Shown here piece by piece: positions 22,375 to 33,500 of a DNA stretch of 64,000 nt; position 1 is the first letter of the stretch, and the number at the start of each line of letters is the position of its first letter. Source of the DNA: Rhipicephalus microplus (lineage: Eukaryota > Arthropoda > Arachnida > Ixodida > Ixodidae). The notes under the pieces are model-generated. The model did not search any database. It worked only from the letters and a program-made list of their open reading frames with translations, and was not told the DNA's origin. The position numbers and the translations under genes are program-made. The stretch is taken from positions 96,613,239 to 96,677,238 of the forward strand of contig NC_134705.1 in the NCBI RefSeq assembly GCF_043290135.1, given 5' to 3'.

Positions 22375-24247
22375 CGGGTGGTACTGAAATACGAAGCATT
22401 TCTTAGCGTACTTCGGCAACTTTGATCGTATCTATCTATATCTATCTAGTCACCATCGACATTTAGCTTTCCTGGCCATTTCAACAATGGTACTGATATC
22501 AAAATTGGTATAGCATAACGTAGCTGTACGACAAGCATAAGTTACTAGTCAAAACATGAAAATCATGACATGTATGTCATGATTTACATTTTATGGTCTT
22601 GCTGCTCTTGCGGTACATGACATATTGCAAAATTGGTATGGTATGACATGACTGCATGGCGCACACCAGTGACAGACCCTGATGTCGAAATCCTGACATA
22701 CATGTCATGTAAGTCATGACTACATGCCATGCTCATGGTGCACTCGCAGTCATTTCGCTAGCTTTACATATAGAAAATCTGGTATTACAGGATGAGATTG
22801 GATGTCAACGAAGGTATATGACTGGTGCAAACATGATAATCATGACATGTCTATCATGTAAGAGCATGACAACATACCGCACTCATGATGCACTCATGGC
22901 CATTTCGCTAGCTTCACATATACCAAATTTGGTATTACGTGACGTGAATGAACGGTGAAGGTAAATGACAGGTTCAAACATGATAATCATGATATGCATG
23001 TCATGTAAATTATGACTACATGCTATGCTCATTGCACGCTCGCAGCTGTTTCGCTAGCTCCACTTATACCAAATTTGGTATCAGGTGACGTGAACAGACA
23101 ATGGTGAATGACACGTCCAAATATGATAATCATGATGTGCGTGTCATATGTAAAACATGACTACATGCTATGGACATAGCGTGCTGGAGGCCGTTCCGCG
23201 AGCTCCATATGTACGAAATTGGGTATTACGTGGGGCGCATGGACGACGAAAGTATGTGACTGGTGGAAACATGATAATTATGACATGCCAGTCATGTAAG
23301 AGCATGACAATATATTACGCTCATAATGTGCTCATGTCCGTTTTGCTTGCTTCACATATACCGAATTTGGTATTACGTGATGTGAATGGACAGCGAAGGG
23401 AAATGACACGTAAACATGATAATCATGACATGCATGTCAATGAAAGCATGCTACGCTCATAGCGCGCTTACAGCTGTTTCCCTAACTCCACTTATACCTA
23501 ATGTGGTATCAGGTGCCGTGAATAGACGATGAAGGTAAATTACACGTCCAAACATGATAATCATGATATGCGTGTCATATGTGAAACATTACACACCAGG
23601 CTCATAGCGTGCTCACGACCGTCTCTCTAGCTCCACTTATACCAAATATGGTATCAGGTGACGTGAATAAACGACGAAGGTGAATGACACGTCCAAATAT
23701 ACTCATGACATGCGTGTCATGAAAAACATGACCACATGCCACGCTCGTAGTGCAATCGTTTCGCTAGCCTCGCATATACGAAATTTGGTCCTACGTGGCG
23801 TGAATAGACGGCAAAGGTATATGACTGCTGCAAACATGATAATCATGACACGCCTGTCATGTAAGAGCATGACAACATACCTTTCATGATGAGCTCATGG
23901 CTGTTTCGCTAGCTTCTCATATATTGAATGTGGTATTACGTGTCGTGAATGAACGGCGAAGATAAACGACACGTCGAAACATGATAATCATGACATACGT
24001 GTCAATGAAAACGTGACTACATGCTACGGTCATAGCGACCGTTTTGCTAGCTCGACGTGTACCAAATTTGGTATCGCATAATGTGAATAGGCGACAAAGT
24101 AAATGACCTGTCTAAATAAGACAGTCATGACATGTAAATCGTGACATTTATGTCCGCCTCCCAACGTTGCGCTGACTTTAAAATGACAATCAACCTTCCT
24201 CATTCGTGCTTAGCATATCTATTCCCACTGTATGTAAGACCTGCAAT
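22375..24247. mobile_element. Repeat-carrying mobile element, copy 1
   Basis: The insert lies between the two halves of MITE copy 2. It begins near AAATACGAAGCATTTCTTAGCG and ends near GTGCTTAGCATATCTATTCCCACTGTATGTAAG. The same beginning, inner order and end occur at 47430-49010, inside a retrotransposon integrase. Its interior is a short TATC patch followed by about ten tandem 145-bp units. It has no coding capacity. The short inverted motif GCGAAGCA/TGCTTCGC near both ends is shared. Its transposon class is unknown. Confidence 0.65.
22690..24140. repeat. Tandem repeat, about ten units of roughly 145 bp
   Basis: CATGATAATCATGACATG recurs with variation near 22830, 22979, 23120, 23268, 23416, 23556, 23690, 23838, 23979 and 24115, giving a period close to 145 bp. 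Most units also contain the palindrome-like TACCAAATTTGGTA and CGTTTCGCTAGCT. Units are diverged from one another, so the array is not recent. A translated frame through it is an artefact. Confidence 0.85.
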
Positions 24248-24524
24248 TTTTTTTTCCATGAATCAAACACAAACGAACAAGCAGCATTTTATTATGCTTC
24301 TTGATGCATGGGAGGTTCTTTATTAATTTAATTAATTGTGGGCTGTAACTCTGACATCATGGGCATCATTTTTCAAATAGCCTAATGTGATGCATGTGTT
24401 CTCGTGCACTTACCTTAATTCCTTGGTAAGTAGGGCACTGTTGTTGATAATACCATCGTATGAGACATTGTCATACGTTGAGCTTTCACCCTCCCATAAA
24501 TGGTTATTTGACTTCAGTGCCCCT

Positions 24525-25134
24525 CTAAACGTGAGAGCGTCAGTCAGCGCCGCCAGAAGCCTTGACAGCGAGTGTGTAACGCTCTTATCTGCCTGTTCGG
24601 CGTCACGTAGCACGTGAACTTATTACGAGCTGGCAGCTGACCAATAAGCTCTCGTATACTACTTGAATGTTTCCCCAGCGCAAAGTGCCAAAGCTGTACC
24701 GTTGAGCGATGTTCCGCGCCAGCGAAGTGGTTAGTCAAATGACGAAAACAGCTGTCATCCGGAGAAAGGCTAGTCATGCCGTTGCCATCATGACCGCCAC
24801 TGCTGGTCGCCACGTGGCCTCGCCGCGCCTCTCTACCGTGGCAGCTGGGGTGACGTCACGCCGAGTCACGCGTGCACCGCGGAGCAGCTGTGTAAGGACC
24901 GCACTAAGCTCATAATCGCCTTGCAAGCGTTTACGTCATAAAGTACCTAATAATTAGAGTTACTGCGCATGTGCGTGTCTTCGAATCTATGCTGCTTATC
25001 GCGAGGATCAACCAGCTACGCCGTTTCAAGTCTTTCGCGCCCTCTGCAAGCATTTTTTTTATCATGATTCTAGATTGGAGAATTGTGCTGACCGACCAGT
25101 GGGGTCAGGGAACCACCACTTCTGTAATGCTCTT
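24525..25134. other. Stretch without a gene, containing a CRE-like palindrome
   Basis: TGACGTCA, the consensus cAMP-response element, occurs at 24851-24858 in a GC-rich patch (24790-24900). No downstream exon is recognisable, so a promoter is not claimed. Confidence 0.3.
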
Positions 25135-25145
25135 CGACTTCTGTT

Positions 25146-25385
25146 GCCCCGCCACGGTGGTCTAGTGGCTAAGGTACTCGGCTGCTGACCCGCAGGTCGC
25201 AGGATCGAATCCCGGCTGCGGCGGCTGCATTTCCGATGGAGGCGGAAATGTTGTAGGCTCGTGTACTCCGATTTGGGTGCACGTTAAAGAACCCCAGGTG
25301 GTCGAAATTTCCGGAGCCCTCCACTACGGCGTCTCTCATAATCAAATAGTGGTTTTGGGACGTTAAGCCCCACAAATCAATCAAT
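25146..25385 (+). repeat. tRNA-derived SINE with perfect target duplications
   Basis: The head GGTGGTCTAGTGGCTAAGG and GGTCGCAGGATCGAATCCC give clear A and B boxes of RNA polymerase III. The body contains GTGCACGTTAAAGAACCCC and the tail ends in ATCAATCAAT. CGACTTCTGTT is repeated exactly at 25135-25145 and 25386-25396, the target-site duplication. Other copies lie at 55645-55888 and 59336-59555, and a relative at 52755-52980. Confidence 0.93.
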
Positions 25386-25396
25386 CGACTTCTGTT

Positions 25397-26120
25397 ACGC
25401 TACTTCAGTAACTGTATGAGATCGCCTGCTTTAAGGAGGGATAGTAGATATATTAATTTCATTAATACTCCAGTTCACGCTGAATGGGGGAGAGCGATCC
25501 GTAGTGTGCACACTCGTTCACTTTGCTGTTTATCACCAAACGTCAAGCGAAGTGTTTAAACTGGACACTGTGTGTGATGACAACTAGGTGCACAATCGGC
25601 AAGTTACGTGTTTAAGATCATTGACCGCCCAAGTTCTTTGCTTGATAACGATCAATTAGTCCAAGTCTGTAACAGTACAGGTACGAAAAGCTTGCAAGTG
25701 CTTAGAAAACGTCTGCAGCGTCAAATGCGTACCGCTGCTGGTGGCGTAGCCCAGGCAGTGGTGCATCCAGTTTTTCGAGTGGCGCCTAAATTTGTTGCCG
25801 CCGAGGCCCGGTTTCGGCGTGAGTCTCAAGGAGCACTTTGGGTTCGACTGCGACGTTTGCTACTGCCTGTGGCCGCACGTTTCAGCATCTGTACGGCGTG
25901 CTTGGGCGATGATTTTTTATGGACTCGCAAGTAGTAGGGGCTGGCCAAAGATGCTTGGTACTGTATCGTGATGAAGTACTTGAGATTCAGATACAAGATA
26001 CTACAGGAATATTTGTAGTTTGTTCTAATCTATTCGCTTGCGACGACTTAATTTCCCGCGTTGAGTACGAAACTATTTAACGTGTGTGCACTTTTAAGTT
26101 ATAAATGTAAATATTATAAA
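25397..26120. other. Stretch without a recognised gene
   Basis: An open frame of 108 codons at 25608-25934 (plus) has no motif I can name and no splice context, so it is not called. The right part is AT-rich and abuts the pogo element. Confidence 0.4.
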
Positions 26121-26122
26121 TA

Positions 26123-27879
26123 CCGTATATACTCGTGTAAGGGCCGCACTTTTTTTTCGAAAATTTTGCTAGGTGCGGCCCTTACACGAATCAGGCCGAT
26201 TTAGTACAGGCAGTACAGGCCAAAGGTCTGTACTGTTTATGCAACAGTAGCAGAGTGCAAGAGTCACAAATGACATGCCAGAAATGTTTTTATTCGGATT
26301 CCATTTCGCTGTCCTCGTTCTCGGAGGAGCTCGCCTCGGCGTCCGCGTCTTCCCAGAGACGGTCATCTTCGGTGCCGTTCATGGAGTTCGAAATTCCCGT
26401 TACCTTGAAGCTTTTAGCAACTACTTCTACTGACATGGCACGCCACGCATTCAAAATCCATTCACACACCTGTTGGAGCGACGCCCGCTTCAGCCGTCCT
26501 GTAGGGGTCTTCTCGTGGACGCCTCCAGCCATCCATTCAGAGTAACATCGGCGAAATTCCACTTTGAATGGTCTGTTGACGCATACGTCGAGCGGCTGCA
26601 GCACACTCGTCAGGCCACCGGGAATGACGGCCAAGTCCGTACGAGTTGCGGCAACTCGGTTCTTGACGCGGTCGGTCAAGTGGCCCCTAAAGCTGTCCAA
26701 AACAAGGAGGGCTTTCCGTTGTAACAGCCCTCCAGGTCTGTTTGCCCAGACGGTCTTAATCCAGTCAACGACCAGTTCCTCGGACATCCAGCCCTTCTCT
26801 TGCGCACGTACGACGATTCCCTGAGGGAACTTCTCTTTTGGGAGAGTCTTCCTTTTAAATACGACGTACGGCGGAAGCCTCCTGCCGTCTGCCGTGATGC
26901 ACAACATCACAGTGCACCTTTGGCGTTCTGCACCAGTCGTGCGCACAGACACACTTTTCGCACCTTTTAAATCCACTGTGGTGCTTTCCGGTGCATCGAA
27001 CCACACAGGTGTCTGGTCCGCATTCCCAATTTGGGACAGGTCGTATTCATGCTCCCTCCTGAGAGCATTCACGAAGCGATGAAACTTAATGACGTGGTCT
27101 TCGTACTCGCGCGGCAGTTTTTGGCAAATCGTCGTTCGGCGCCGAATAGAAAGCTGGTTACGGTTCATAAACCGCGTAGCCCAGCCCCGACTTGCCTTGA
27201 ATTGTGCCGGGGGTATTTCCATGTGGCGAGCGATGCTGAGGGCTTTGACGCGTATCATGTCAGTCGATACGGCGTAGCCGTCCCTTCGTGTGTCGACGAC
27301 GTAGTTGACGAGCTCGCTTTCGAGTTGCGGGTACTTGCACTTTTTCCCGCGAAACGCCTTTCGGCTCCTGTTAGTAGCGGCGAGGGCATCTTTCTGATTC
27401 ATCCAGTAACGCACGCGCTTCTCATCGACGTCGTACTTTCGTCCAGCTTCCCGCTTCCCGTGCTCCTCGGCATAGTCAATCACTTGCAGCTTAAATGCTG
27501 CAGTGAATGATCTCAGATGCCGGCCCATCGTCCGTCACGTGCGCTGGCTTCTGCAGGGTTCACTACAACCAACAAAGTGACACCGACGACACCGATCTGA
27601 AGTCGCGCTGCCAACGTATCGACACGATGCTAGGAACGATGCCAACAAAGAGGCCGCACAAGGCAAATATGGCGGCGCGCTGTCAACAGCGTGGTCGGCG
27701 CGTCGGCGGAAGTAGAATAAAAGCGGAAAAGCGTGCAGCGCCATCTGGCTGTAAATGAACTAACTACACTTTTCTGGCGGGACATTTTGAACTTTTGTTT
27801 TTTTTTTTTTCGAAATATCCGCTTTCAAAGTTGGGGTGCGGCCCTTACACGAGGGCGGCCCTTACACGAGTATATACGG
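26123..27879 (-). mobile_element. Complete pogo-type DNA transposon with perfect inverted ends
   Basis: The first 25 bases (26123-26147, starting CCGTATATACTCGTG) are the exact reverse complement of the last 25 (27855-27879). TA lies on both sides (26121-26122 and 27880-27881). GCGGCCCTTACACGA is present again just inside each end (about 26174-26188 and 27838-27852), giving extra subterminal sites. The single open gene spans most of the 1757 bp. Perfect ends and an intact gene suggest recent movement. Confidence 0.93.
26290..27528 (-). CDS. Pogo-family transposase, intact
   Basis: This 412-residue protein would bind the element's ends in the nucleus and catalyse cut-and-paste transposition. 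Residues 5-45 form a Brinker-like or psq-like helix-turn-helix (FTAAFKLQVIDYAEEHGKRE). Residues 65-130 are a CENPB-type DNA-binding domain. Residues 165-320 are the DDE domain, with D171 (NADQTP), D278 (LVLDSFRGH) and D314 (LQPLDVCVN), spaced as in pogo and POGK-type proteins. The C-terminus is acidic and serine-rich. There are no stops or frameshifts. The start ATG at 27526-27528 gives MGRHLRSFT, which fits related proteins. Host domestication is possible but unlikely given the flanking perfect inverted ends. Confidence 0.92.
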   Translation of the reverse strand: MGRHLRSFTAAFKLQVIDYAEEHGKREAGRKYDVDEKRVRYWMNQKDALAATNRSRKAFRGKKCKYPQLESELVNYVVDTRRDGYAVSTDMIRVKALSIARHMEIPPAQFKASRGWATRFMNRNQLSIRRRTTICQKLPREYEDHVIKFHRFVNALRREHEYDLSQIGNADQTPVWFDAPESTTVDLKGAKSVSVRTTGAERQRCTVMLCITADGRRLPPYVVFKRKTLPKEKFPQGIVVRAQEKGWMSEELVVDWIKTVWANRPGGLLQRKALLVLDSFRGHLTDRVKNRVAATRTDLAVIPGGLTSVLQPLDVCVNRPFKVEFRRCYSEWMAGGVHEKTPTGRLKRASLQQVCEWILNAWRAMSVEVVAKSFKVTGISNSMNGTEDDRLWEDADAEASSSENEDSEMESE

Positions 27880-27884
27880 TATAA

Positions 27885-29076
27885 AATCCGGGGTTGCAAA
27901 CGCAGTTTTTTCTTTGTGATCTTCGCGCATGGGGATTTGCCAGTGGCTGGAACGCAAGTCGAGGCCTGAAAATAATTCAGCACCTTGTGAGGAATCGAGG
28001 GCGTCGTCGATGCGTGGCACGGGGTATACTTCCTTCCTAGTGATCTTATTGAGTGCTCGGCAATCGACGCAAAATTGTACGGAACCGTCTTTATTACGCA
28101 CCAGAACGATGGGAGACAACCAAGGACTGGTTAAGGGTCGGATTATTTCCCGTTGCAGCATATCGTCTACGTTTTAATTTCCTCAATGATTTTTCGTTTG
28201 GCTAGATTTACGCGGTACGGACGGCGGTGCACAATGAATGTTCCGTCGGTCTGAATACGATGTGCTGTAGCGGTGGTCTGGCCCAGGGTGGATGAATGGA
28301 CGTCAAAAGAGTTTGCATGCTTTTGCAACAAATCAAGCAGCTGCTGCTTCAGTGAGTCTGTGAAGTCTTTGTTGATGGCTGCTGTAAAGGCCGAGGAAGC
28401 AGCATGATCTGCAGGATAGCCTTTAGAGGAGACAGGGGTAACAGGCATGACGCACACAGGCTCCAGATCGTCAACGCAGGCGATAGTAGTGCCCTGCGGC
28501 AGTAAAATTTTATCTGGTGTGGTGTTCACAGCTGCGAGAACAGCTGATCCATTGTTGAAGCGAGCCACACCTGATGTGAGAGCTATGCCTTTATTAGGGC
28601 AATGGGTGGACTGAGTGACCAAAAATGTCACCAGAGTCGACGTCGTTGGACAAAACTGTGACTAATTGATGTTCGTGTGGTGGTAACCCGATGACTACAG
28701 CAGCGCTGAGTCGAAGTGGCCTGTAGGTTTCGTCGCTGAGCAAGTGGTCTGTGTCAGTAAGACAGACGACACGTTGTGCACAACAAATAGCCGCGGAAGC
28801 AGAGGAAAGAAAGTCCCAGCCTAAAATGAGTTCGTGGCAGCACGGGGATAGCACAGCAAGTTCTGTATGATGAAGAATGTCCTCGATTAGCACACGTGCA
28901 ATACAGAGTGCGGAAGGGCGAATCATTGTTCCCTGGGCTGTAACCAGTGTTGGTCCGTCATAAGGCGTCGTGACTTTTCGAAGACGGGTACACAAATCAC
29001 CACGAATAATAGAAAACGCAGCCCCAGTGTCCACCAAAGCATCAACGTCCACTCCTTCAACTGTGGCTGAAATCAT
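27885..29076 (-). pseudogene. Gypsy E1 protease and partial reverse transcriptase
   Basis: The protease segment has the active-site block DALVDTGAAFSII and the flap-side motif ELILGWDFL. A linker with HRRPYRVN follows, then the beginning of reverse transcriptase (PWLSPIVLVRNKDGS, FCVDCRALNKIT). Frame changes occur near 28600 and near 28165, and the polymerase is cut off before its YxDD block. The gene cannot make an active polymerase. It belongs to the Ty3/Gypsy group by order and motifs. Confidence 0.85.
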
Positions 29077-29147
29077 ATTGTAAGGGCGCGCTGGAGGAAT
29101 TGGAGTCCTGTGTTGGTATGCAGTTTGTCCTCCAAAAACTGCATCAC

Positions 29148-30427
29148 TTAGTTTTCCGGACGCCGATCAGAAGCGAGGGAAGCAGGCTGAAGAGGAGCGA
29201 CCGTAGGGCGACGGTGAACGGCGTCGGGTTGATCGATGACTACTGCGCAGTTCACCCGATGCTGGTGGAGATGGAGACCGACACAGTGGTGACGAATAAC
29301 GGCGGCCCTGGTACAAGGGTCCTGCGGCATAGTCCCGTTCGCGTATGTCGTACCCTCGACGCTCGTCTTGCTGGCGTTAGCTGCAAAAGCGTGAAATGTG
29401 ACCACGATATCCGCAATAATAGCACGTAGGGCGAGTCGATCGATAAGGAGGGTAGTAGCTTGTAGTAACTGCACCGGGAGAGAGAGCAGTGAGAGGGACA
29501 GATGACGGCTCAGGCGGTGGTGATGGAAAGCTCGTGAGCTTGTAGGAGGTGCGGCAGCAACCGACGCGTACGTTCGTGGCGGCGACGTCGAGCTGACGGT
29601 GCCTGGTGGCGCGGTGGCGGCATGCGAGAACGATGGGAGAGTACGAGCGACAGTGGGCTGCAGGTGGGCCATGTGGGTCGTGTACGTGAGCTCCTCCCTG
29701 ATGACATCCCGCAATGACGTTGAAGAAGACTGAATGGGACACACTGAAGGTATAGTGTGGATCCCATTGATTCTAATTCTACGCGCATAACCACCCTTAT
29801 CGTGTCTGGTAGGTTTGAATCCGCCGTAATGCGGGCCGGGTCACTGTCCGGTTGTAGGCGCATAGACTCAAGTTCTTCGAGGCGCTGACAGGTTGTCGCA
29901 ACGTCAGCAACGGTAGCCGGATTCTGGATTGCAAGGGCATTGAATGCGACGGGTGCAATCCCCTTAAGAAGCTGGCGTACCTTGTCTGACTCTGTGATTG
30001 GTGTGTCAACCCGGCGGCAAAGTGAAAGAACATCCTCCATGTAGGATGTATACGACTCCCCGATGTGCTGTTTCCGAGTCGCGAGAGCTTTTTTTGCGAG
30101 AGCCGAATGAACAGCCGGTGTGCCGAAGACATGGCGAAGCTGATCTTTGAAGGCTGACCAGTCGGGGATGTCGATGAAGTGGTTGAGGAACCACGTCTTT
30201 GCGACACCCGTGAGGTAGAATGAGACGTGAGCGAGTTTGTAGGTGTTATCCCACCGGTTAGCAGCGCCGACACGTTCGAAATCGTCCAGCCTTTTCTCCA
30301 CATCCTCCCGGCGCATACCATCGAAGGGATGGGGCTCACGCTGGAGGCTGTTAATGATGTGAGAAGGCGCGGCACGTGGTGGTGGATTGGGAACGGCTGC
30401 AGCACCGACCTCATCTTGGTGCGACAT
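29148..30427 (-). pseudogene. Gypsy E1 gag
   Basis: The ATG at 30427 lies two bases from the LTR at 30430. The capsid-like part (residues about 30-200) contains FYLTGVAKTWFLNHF and KALATRKQHIGESYTSYMEDV, features of retrotransposon gag. A zinc knuckle CYYCGYRGHISRFC lies near 29380. Frame changes near 29790, in the proline/serine-rich middle, and near 29380 break the gene. It is related to, but clearly diverged from, the E2 gag. Confidence 0.82.
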
Positions 30428-30429
30428 AA

Positions 30430-30568
30430 TGTTACGGGTAACTTATTTAATAAATTAAATACGATGCACCGTGCTCGGCGAACAAGATGGCGACAGTTCA
30501 TCAACAACCAGCCACCAACGTCGTCTTTCTCTTTATTGCAGACAGGCTGGGCCGTCTGTTGCGTATCA
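30430..30568 (-). repeat. 139-bp LTR (3' LTR of E2, also adjoining E1 gag)
   Basis: The LTR begins TGATACGCAACAG and ends CCCGTAACA on the minus strand. The E2 integrase stop codon TGA is formed by the first three LTR bases. A second LTR at 40271-40409 has the same 139-bp length with five mismatches by eye. A/G/C-rich CACCGGGGGGTTA just before it may be the polypurine tract. AATAAAG inside the LTR can serve as a poly(A) signal. Confidence 0.9.
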
Positions 30569-33500
30569 TAACCCCCCGGTGGTAGAAGCACCGTCTCGGT
30601 GCTTGAGCAATTCGGATGCGGTAGAAGGAGGGTGATAAGGCTTGAGTCGAGCTATGTGCGCGATGTCACTCGAAGGTGACGATGATGACGTTGAATCGGC
30701 TGGAACGATCTCGTATGTAACGTCAGTCACCTGGCGAACGACGCGGTATGGTCCAGTGTAGCGTGACAGCAGTTTTTCAGAAAGCCCTACACGCCGACTG
30801 GGGGACCAGAAGAGGACAAGGGAACCCGGTGAAAAGTGCACGTTTCGATGATGGGAATCGTAGAGCTGTCTTTGGTGCTCCTGTGAAGCCTGCAGGCGGC
30901 TACGGGCGAGTTGGCGTGCGTGGTCGGCTCGCGCGATGGCTTCGCCGGCATACTCAGTGTCCGAGGGCAGCAAGGAGTCAAATGGTAGGGCGGGTTCTCG
31001 GCCGTATAGAAGGTAGAATGGTGAATAGCCGGCAGTGTCGTGACGTGACGAATTATATGCGAACGTCACAAATGGCAAATGAACGGCCCAGTCCTGGTGG
31101 TCGGCCCCTACGTCTTTAGAAAGCATGTCGGTTATGGTGCGGTTGAGGCGCTCTGTAAGACCGTTCGTTTGCGGATGGTACGAAGTGGCAGACTTGTGAT
31201 TGGCAGAGCAAGAGCGCAGGATTTCATCAACGAAAGCTGATAGGAAGGTGCGGCCCCAGTCAGTGAGAAGCTGGCGTAGAGCTCCGTGTACTAAAATAAT
31301 ATCATATACCAGACAGTCCGCCACATCGGTTGCGCAACTCGTTGGAACTGCTCGTGTGATAGCGTACCGTGTCGCATAGTCAGTGGCGACAGCGATCCAT
31401 TTGTTGCCTGAGCTGGAGATCGGGAATGGGCCAAGCAGGTCGACGCCAACTCGAAAAAAAGGGTTCAATGGGACTGTCGATCGGCTGAAGGAATCCTGCT
31501 CGTGGGGAAGACGGCTTTTTGCGGCGCTGTCAGGGCTCACAAGCGGCGACGTAGCGTTGAACAGAGCGGGCAAGACCAGGCCAAAAGAAACGACGACGTA
31601 CACGGTCGTATGTGCGAGAGACGCCCAAGTGACCCGCCAAAGGAGCGTCATGAAGTTGGTTAAGAACAGTCGCACGAAGATGTGCTGGTATGACGGGGAG
31701 CAAGTCATGGCCGTATGGATCGAGGTTGCGGCGATACAGGATGCCGTCTTCTACCAGGAACATTTGTAGAGATGCGTCGCGAGGCATTGACTCAAGCTTG
31801 TCAATGATGGTTCGCAGGGAAGCATCCAGGCGTTGTTCGTGGCCAAGGTTGAGTAGCTGCGTCACAGACAGGAGGTCTGGAAAAGTGTCAGTATGGGCAA
31901 CCTCTTCCACAGGGTAGCGTGATAAACAATCAGCATCTTGATGTGACCGCCCTGTTTTGTACGTTACGGTGAACGTGTATTCTTGTAATCGTAGGGACCA
32001 ACGAGCGAGGCGTCCTGTGGGATCCTTGAGTGAGGCCAGCCAGCAGAGCGCGTGGTGGTCGGTGACTACCCGGAATGGACGCCCGTATAAGTATGGGCGA
32101 AACTTGGCGACTGCCCACACAAGAGCGAGACACTCACGTTCCGTGATTGAACAGTTGCGCTCGGCTGTAGATAGCAGGTGGCTTGCATATGCTATAACAC
32201 GGTCATGTCCGCGTTGATGTTGCATTAGCATTGCCCCGATGCCATGCCCACTAGCGTCAGTGCGAACCTCGGTTGGAGCTGATGGATCGAAATGGGCTAA
32301 AATCGGTGTTGTTGTAACGAGCGTCGTCAGCTGGGAAAAAGATGAGGCTTGATCAGCGCCCCAGAAAAACGGGGTGTCCTTCTTCAGGAGGTTTGTGAGT
32401 GGGCGTGCAATGATGGCGAAGTCCTTAACAAACCGTCGAAAGTTGGAGCACAAGCCCACAAAACTGTGAACGTCTTTTGTTGACTTTGCAACAGGAAAGT
32501 CCGTGACGGCGCGAATTTTCTCGGGATCCGGGCGGACTCCTGCGGCATCGACGATGTGGCCAAGTACGGTTATTGACGACGAGCAAAGTGGCATTTCGAC
32601 GAGTTCAGTTGAAGTCCGGCTCGACGAAAAACTCCAAAAATTGCCGATAAGCGCTTGAGATGGGAGTCGAATGTGGGCGAGAAAACGATAACGTCGTCTA
32701 AATAACATAAGCAGGTTGACCATTTAAACCCTTGGAGCAATGAGTTTATCATTCTTTCGAATGTGGCCGGCGCATTACATAGACCAAAGGGCATAACTTT
32801 GAAGTGATAAAGTCCGTCAGGAGTGACGAATGCGGTTTTCTCACGGTCCATCTCATCCACAGCGATCTGCCAATAGCCAGATCGAAGGTTGATAGTAGAA
32901 AAATACGTAGCACCGTAAAGGCAGTCTAAGGCATCGTCGATTCTAGGCAACGGATAAACATCTTTCTTCGTAATTTTGTTGAGATGCCTACAATCTACAC
33001 AAAAGCGCCATGTTCCATCCTTTTTTCTGATCAGGACGACAGGAGAATCCCAGGGGCTACAAGAGGGTTCGATTATGTCTTTTGCAAGCATCTTTTTGAC
33101 TTCCTGTTGTATGACTGTGCGCTCGGACGTGGAAACACGGTATGGACGTCGGTGAATGGGACTCGCGTCACCAGTATTGATGCGATGAGTAACAACACTC
33201 GTTCGGCTTAAAGCCATGCTGGCGAAGTCGAAAATGTCACTATAGGACTCCAGGACGTGACGAAGGGCTTCCGCTTGATCAGGAGCGAGGTCTGATGGTA
33301 CCATGTGGTCAACGTCGACGCCCGATGAACGTGATAGAGTTGGTTCATGGTCTGAGGTGCAGCAATCATCTACTATGAAGGGTTCAACCGTATGGTCTTG
33401 TAGAGCAGTAATTTCGGCCAGGGAGATACCTTGTGGAAGAATTCGGGCAGTGAGGGCAAAATTTACAATAGGAAGGCATGTGCGGTTTTCAACGATTGTC

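Larger units (their letters stand above)
21996..24524. repeat. TTAA-type MITE, copy 2, interrupted by a repeat-carrying element
   Basis: It has the same ends as copy 1: AGGGACACTAAAGGC at the left and AGGGGCACTGAAG reverse-complemented at the right. The two halves (21996-22374 and 24248-24524) align with the two halves of copy 1. The target duplication is decayed (TTGA-like against CTAA). This copy lacks the Tigger insertion and so records its empty site. Confidence 0.75.
27885..30429 (-). mobile_element. Gypsy element E1, truncated in reverse transcriptase
   Basis: Read on the minus strand, gag (30427 to 29148) is followed by protease (29076 to 28594) and the start of reverse transcriptase, which stops at the edge of the pogo element near 27885. 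RNase H, integrase and the 3' LTR are missing. The sequence beyond the pogo element does not continue the reverse transcriptase, so a deletion accompanied or preceded the pogo insertion. The only LTR next to gag is the one at 30430-30568, shared with E2. Confidence 0.85.

Noticed and set aside
22690..24140. Regularly spaced repeats that might suggest a CRISPR array
   Set aside because: The unit is about 145 bp of continuously repeated sequence without unique spacers, in animal DNA and inside a mobile element.
22375..24247. Helitron assignment for the repeat-carrying element
   Set aside because: Lack of target duplication would fit, and one strand can be read as starting TC, but no CTRR end with a 3' hairpin in the usual position and no consistent A/T target were seen.
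25608..25934. Plus-strand open frame of 108 codons
   Set aside because: No recognisable domain, no splice or start context beyond chance.
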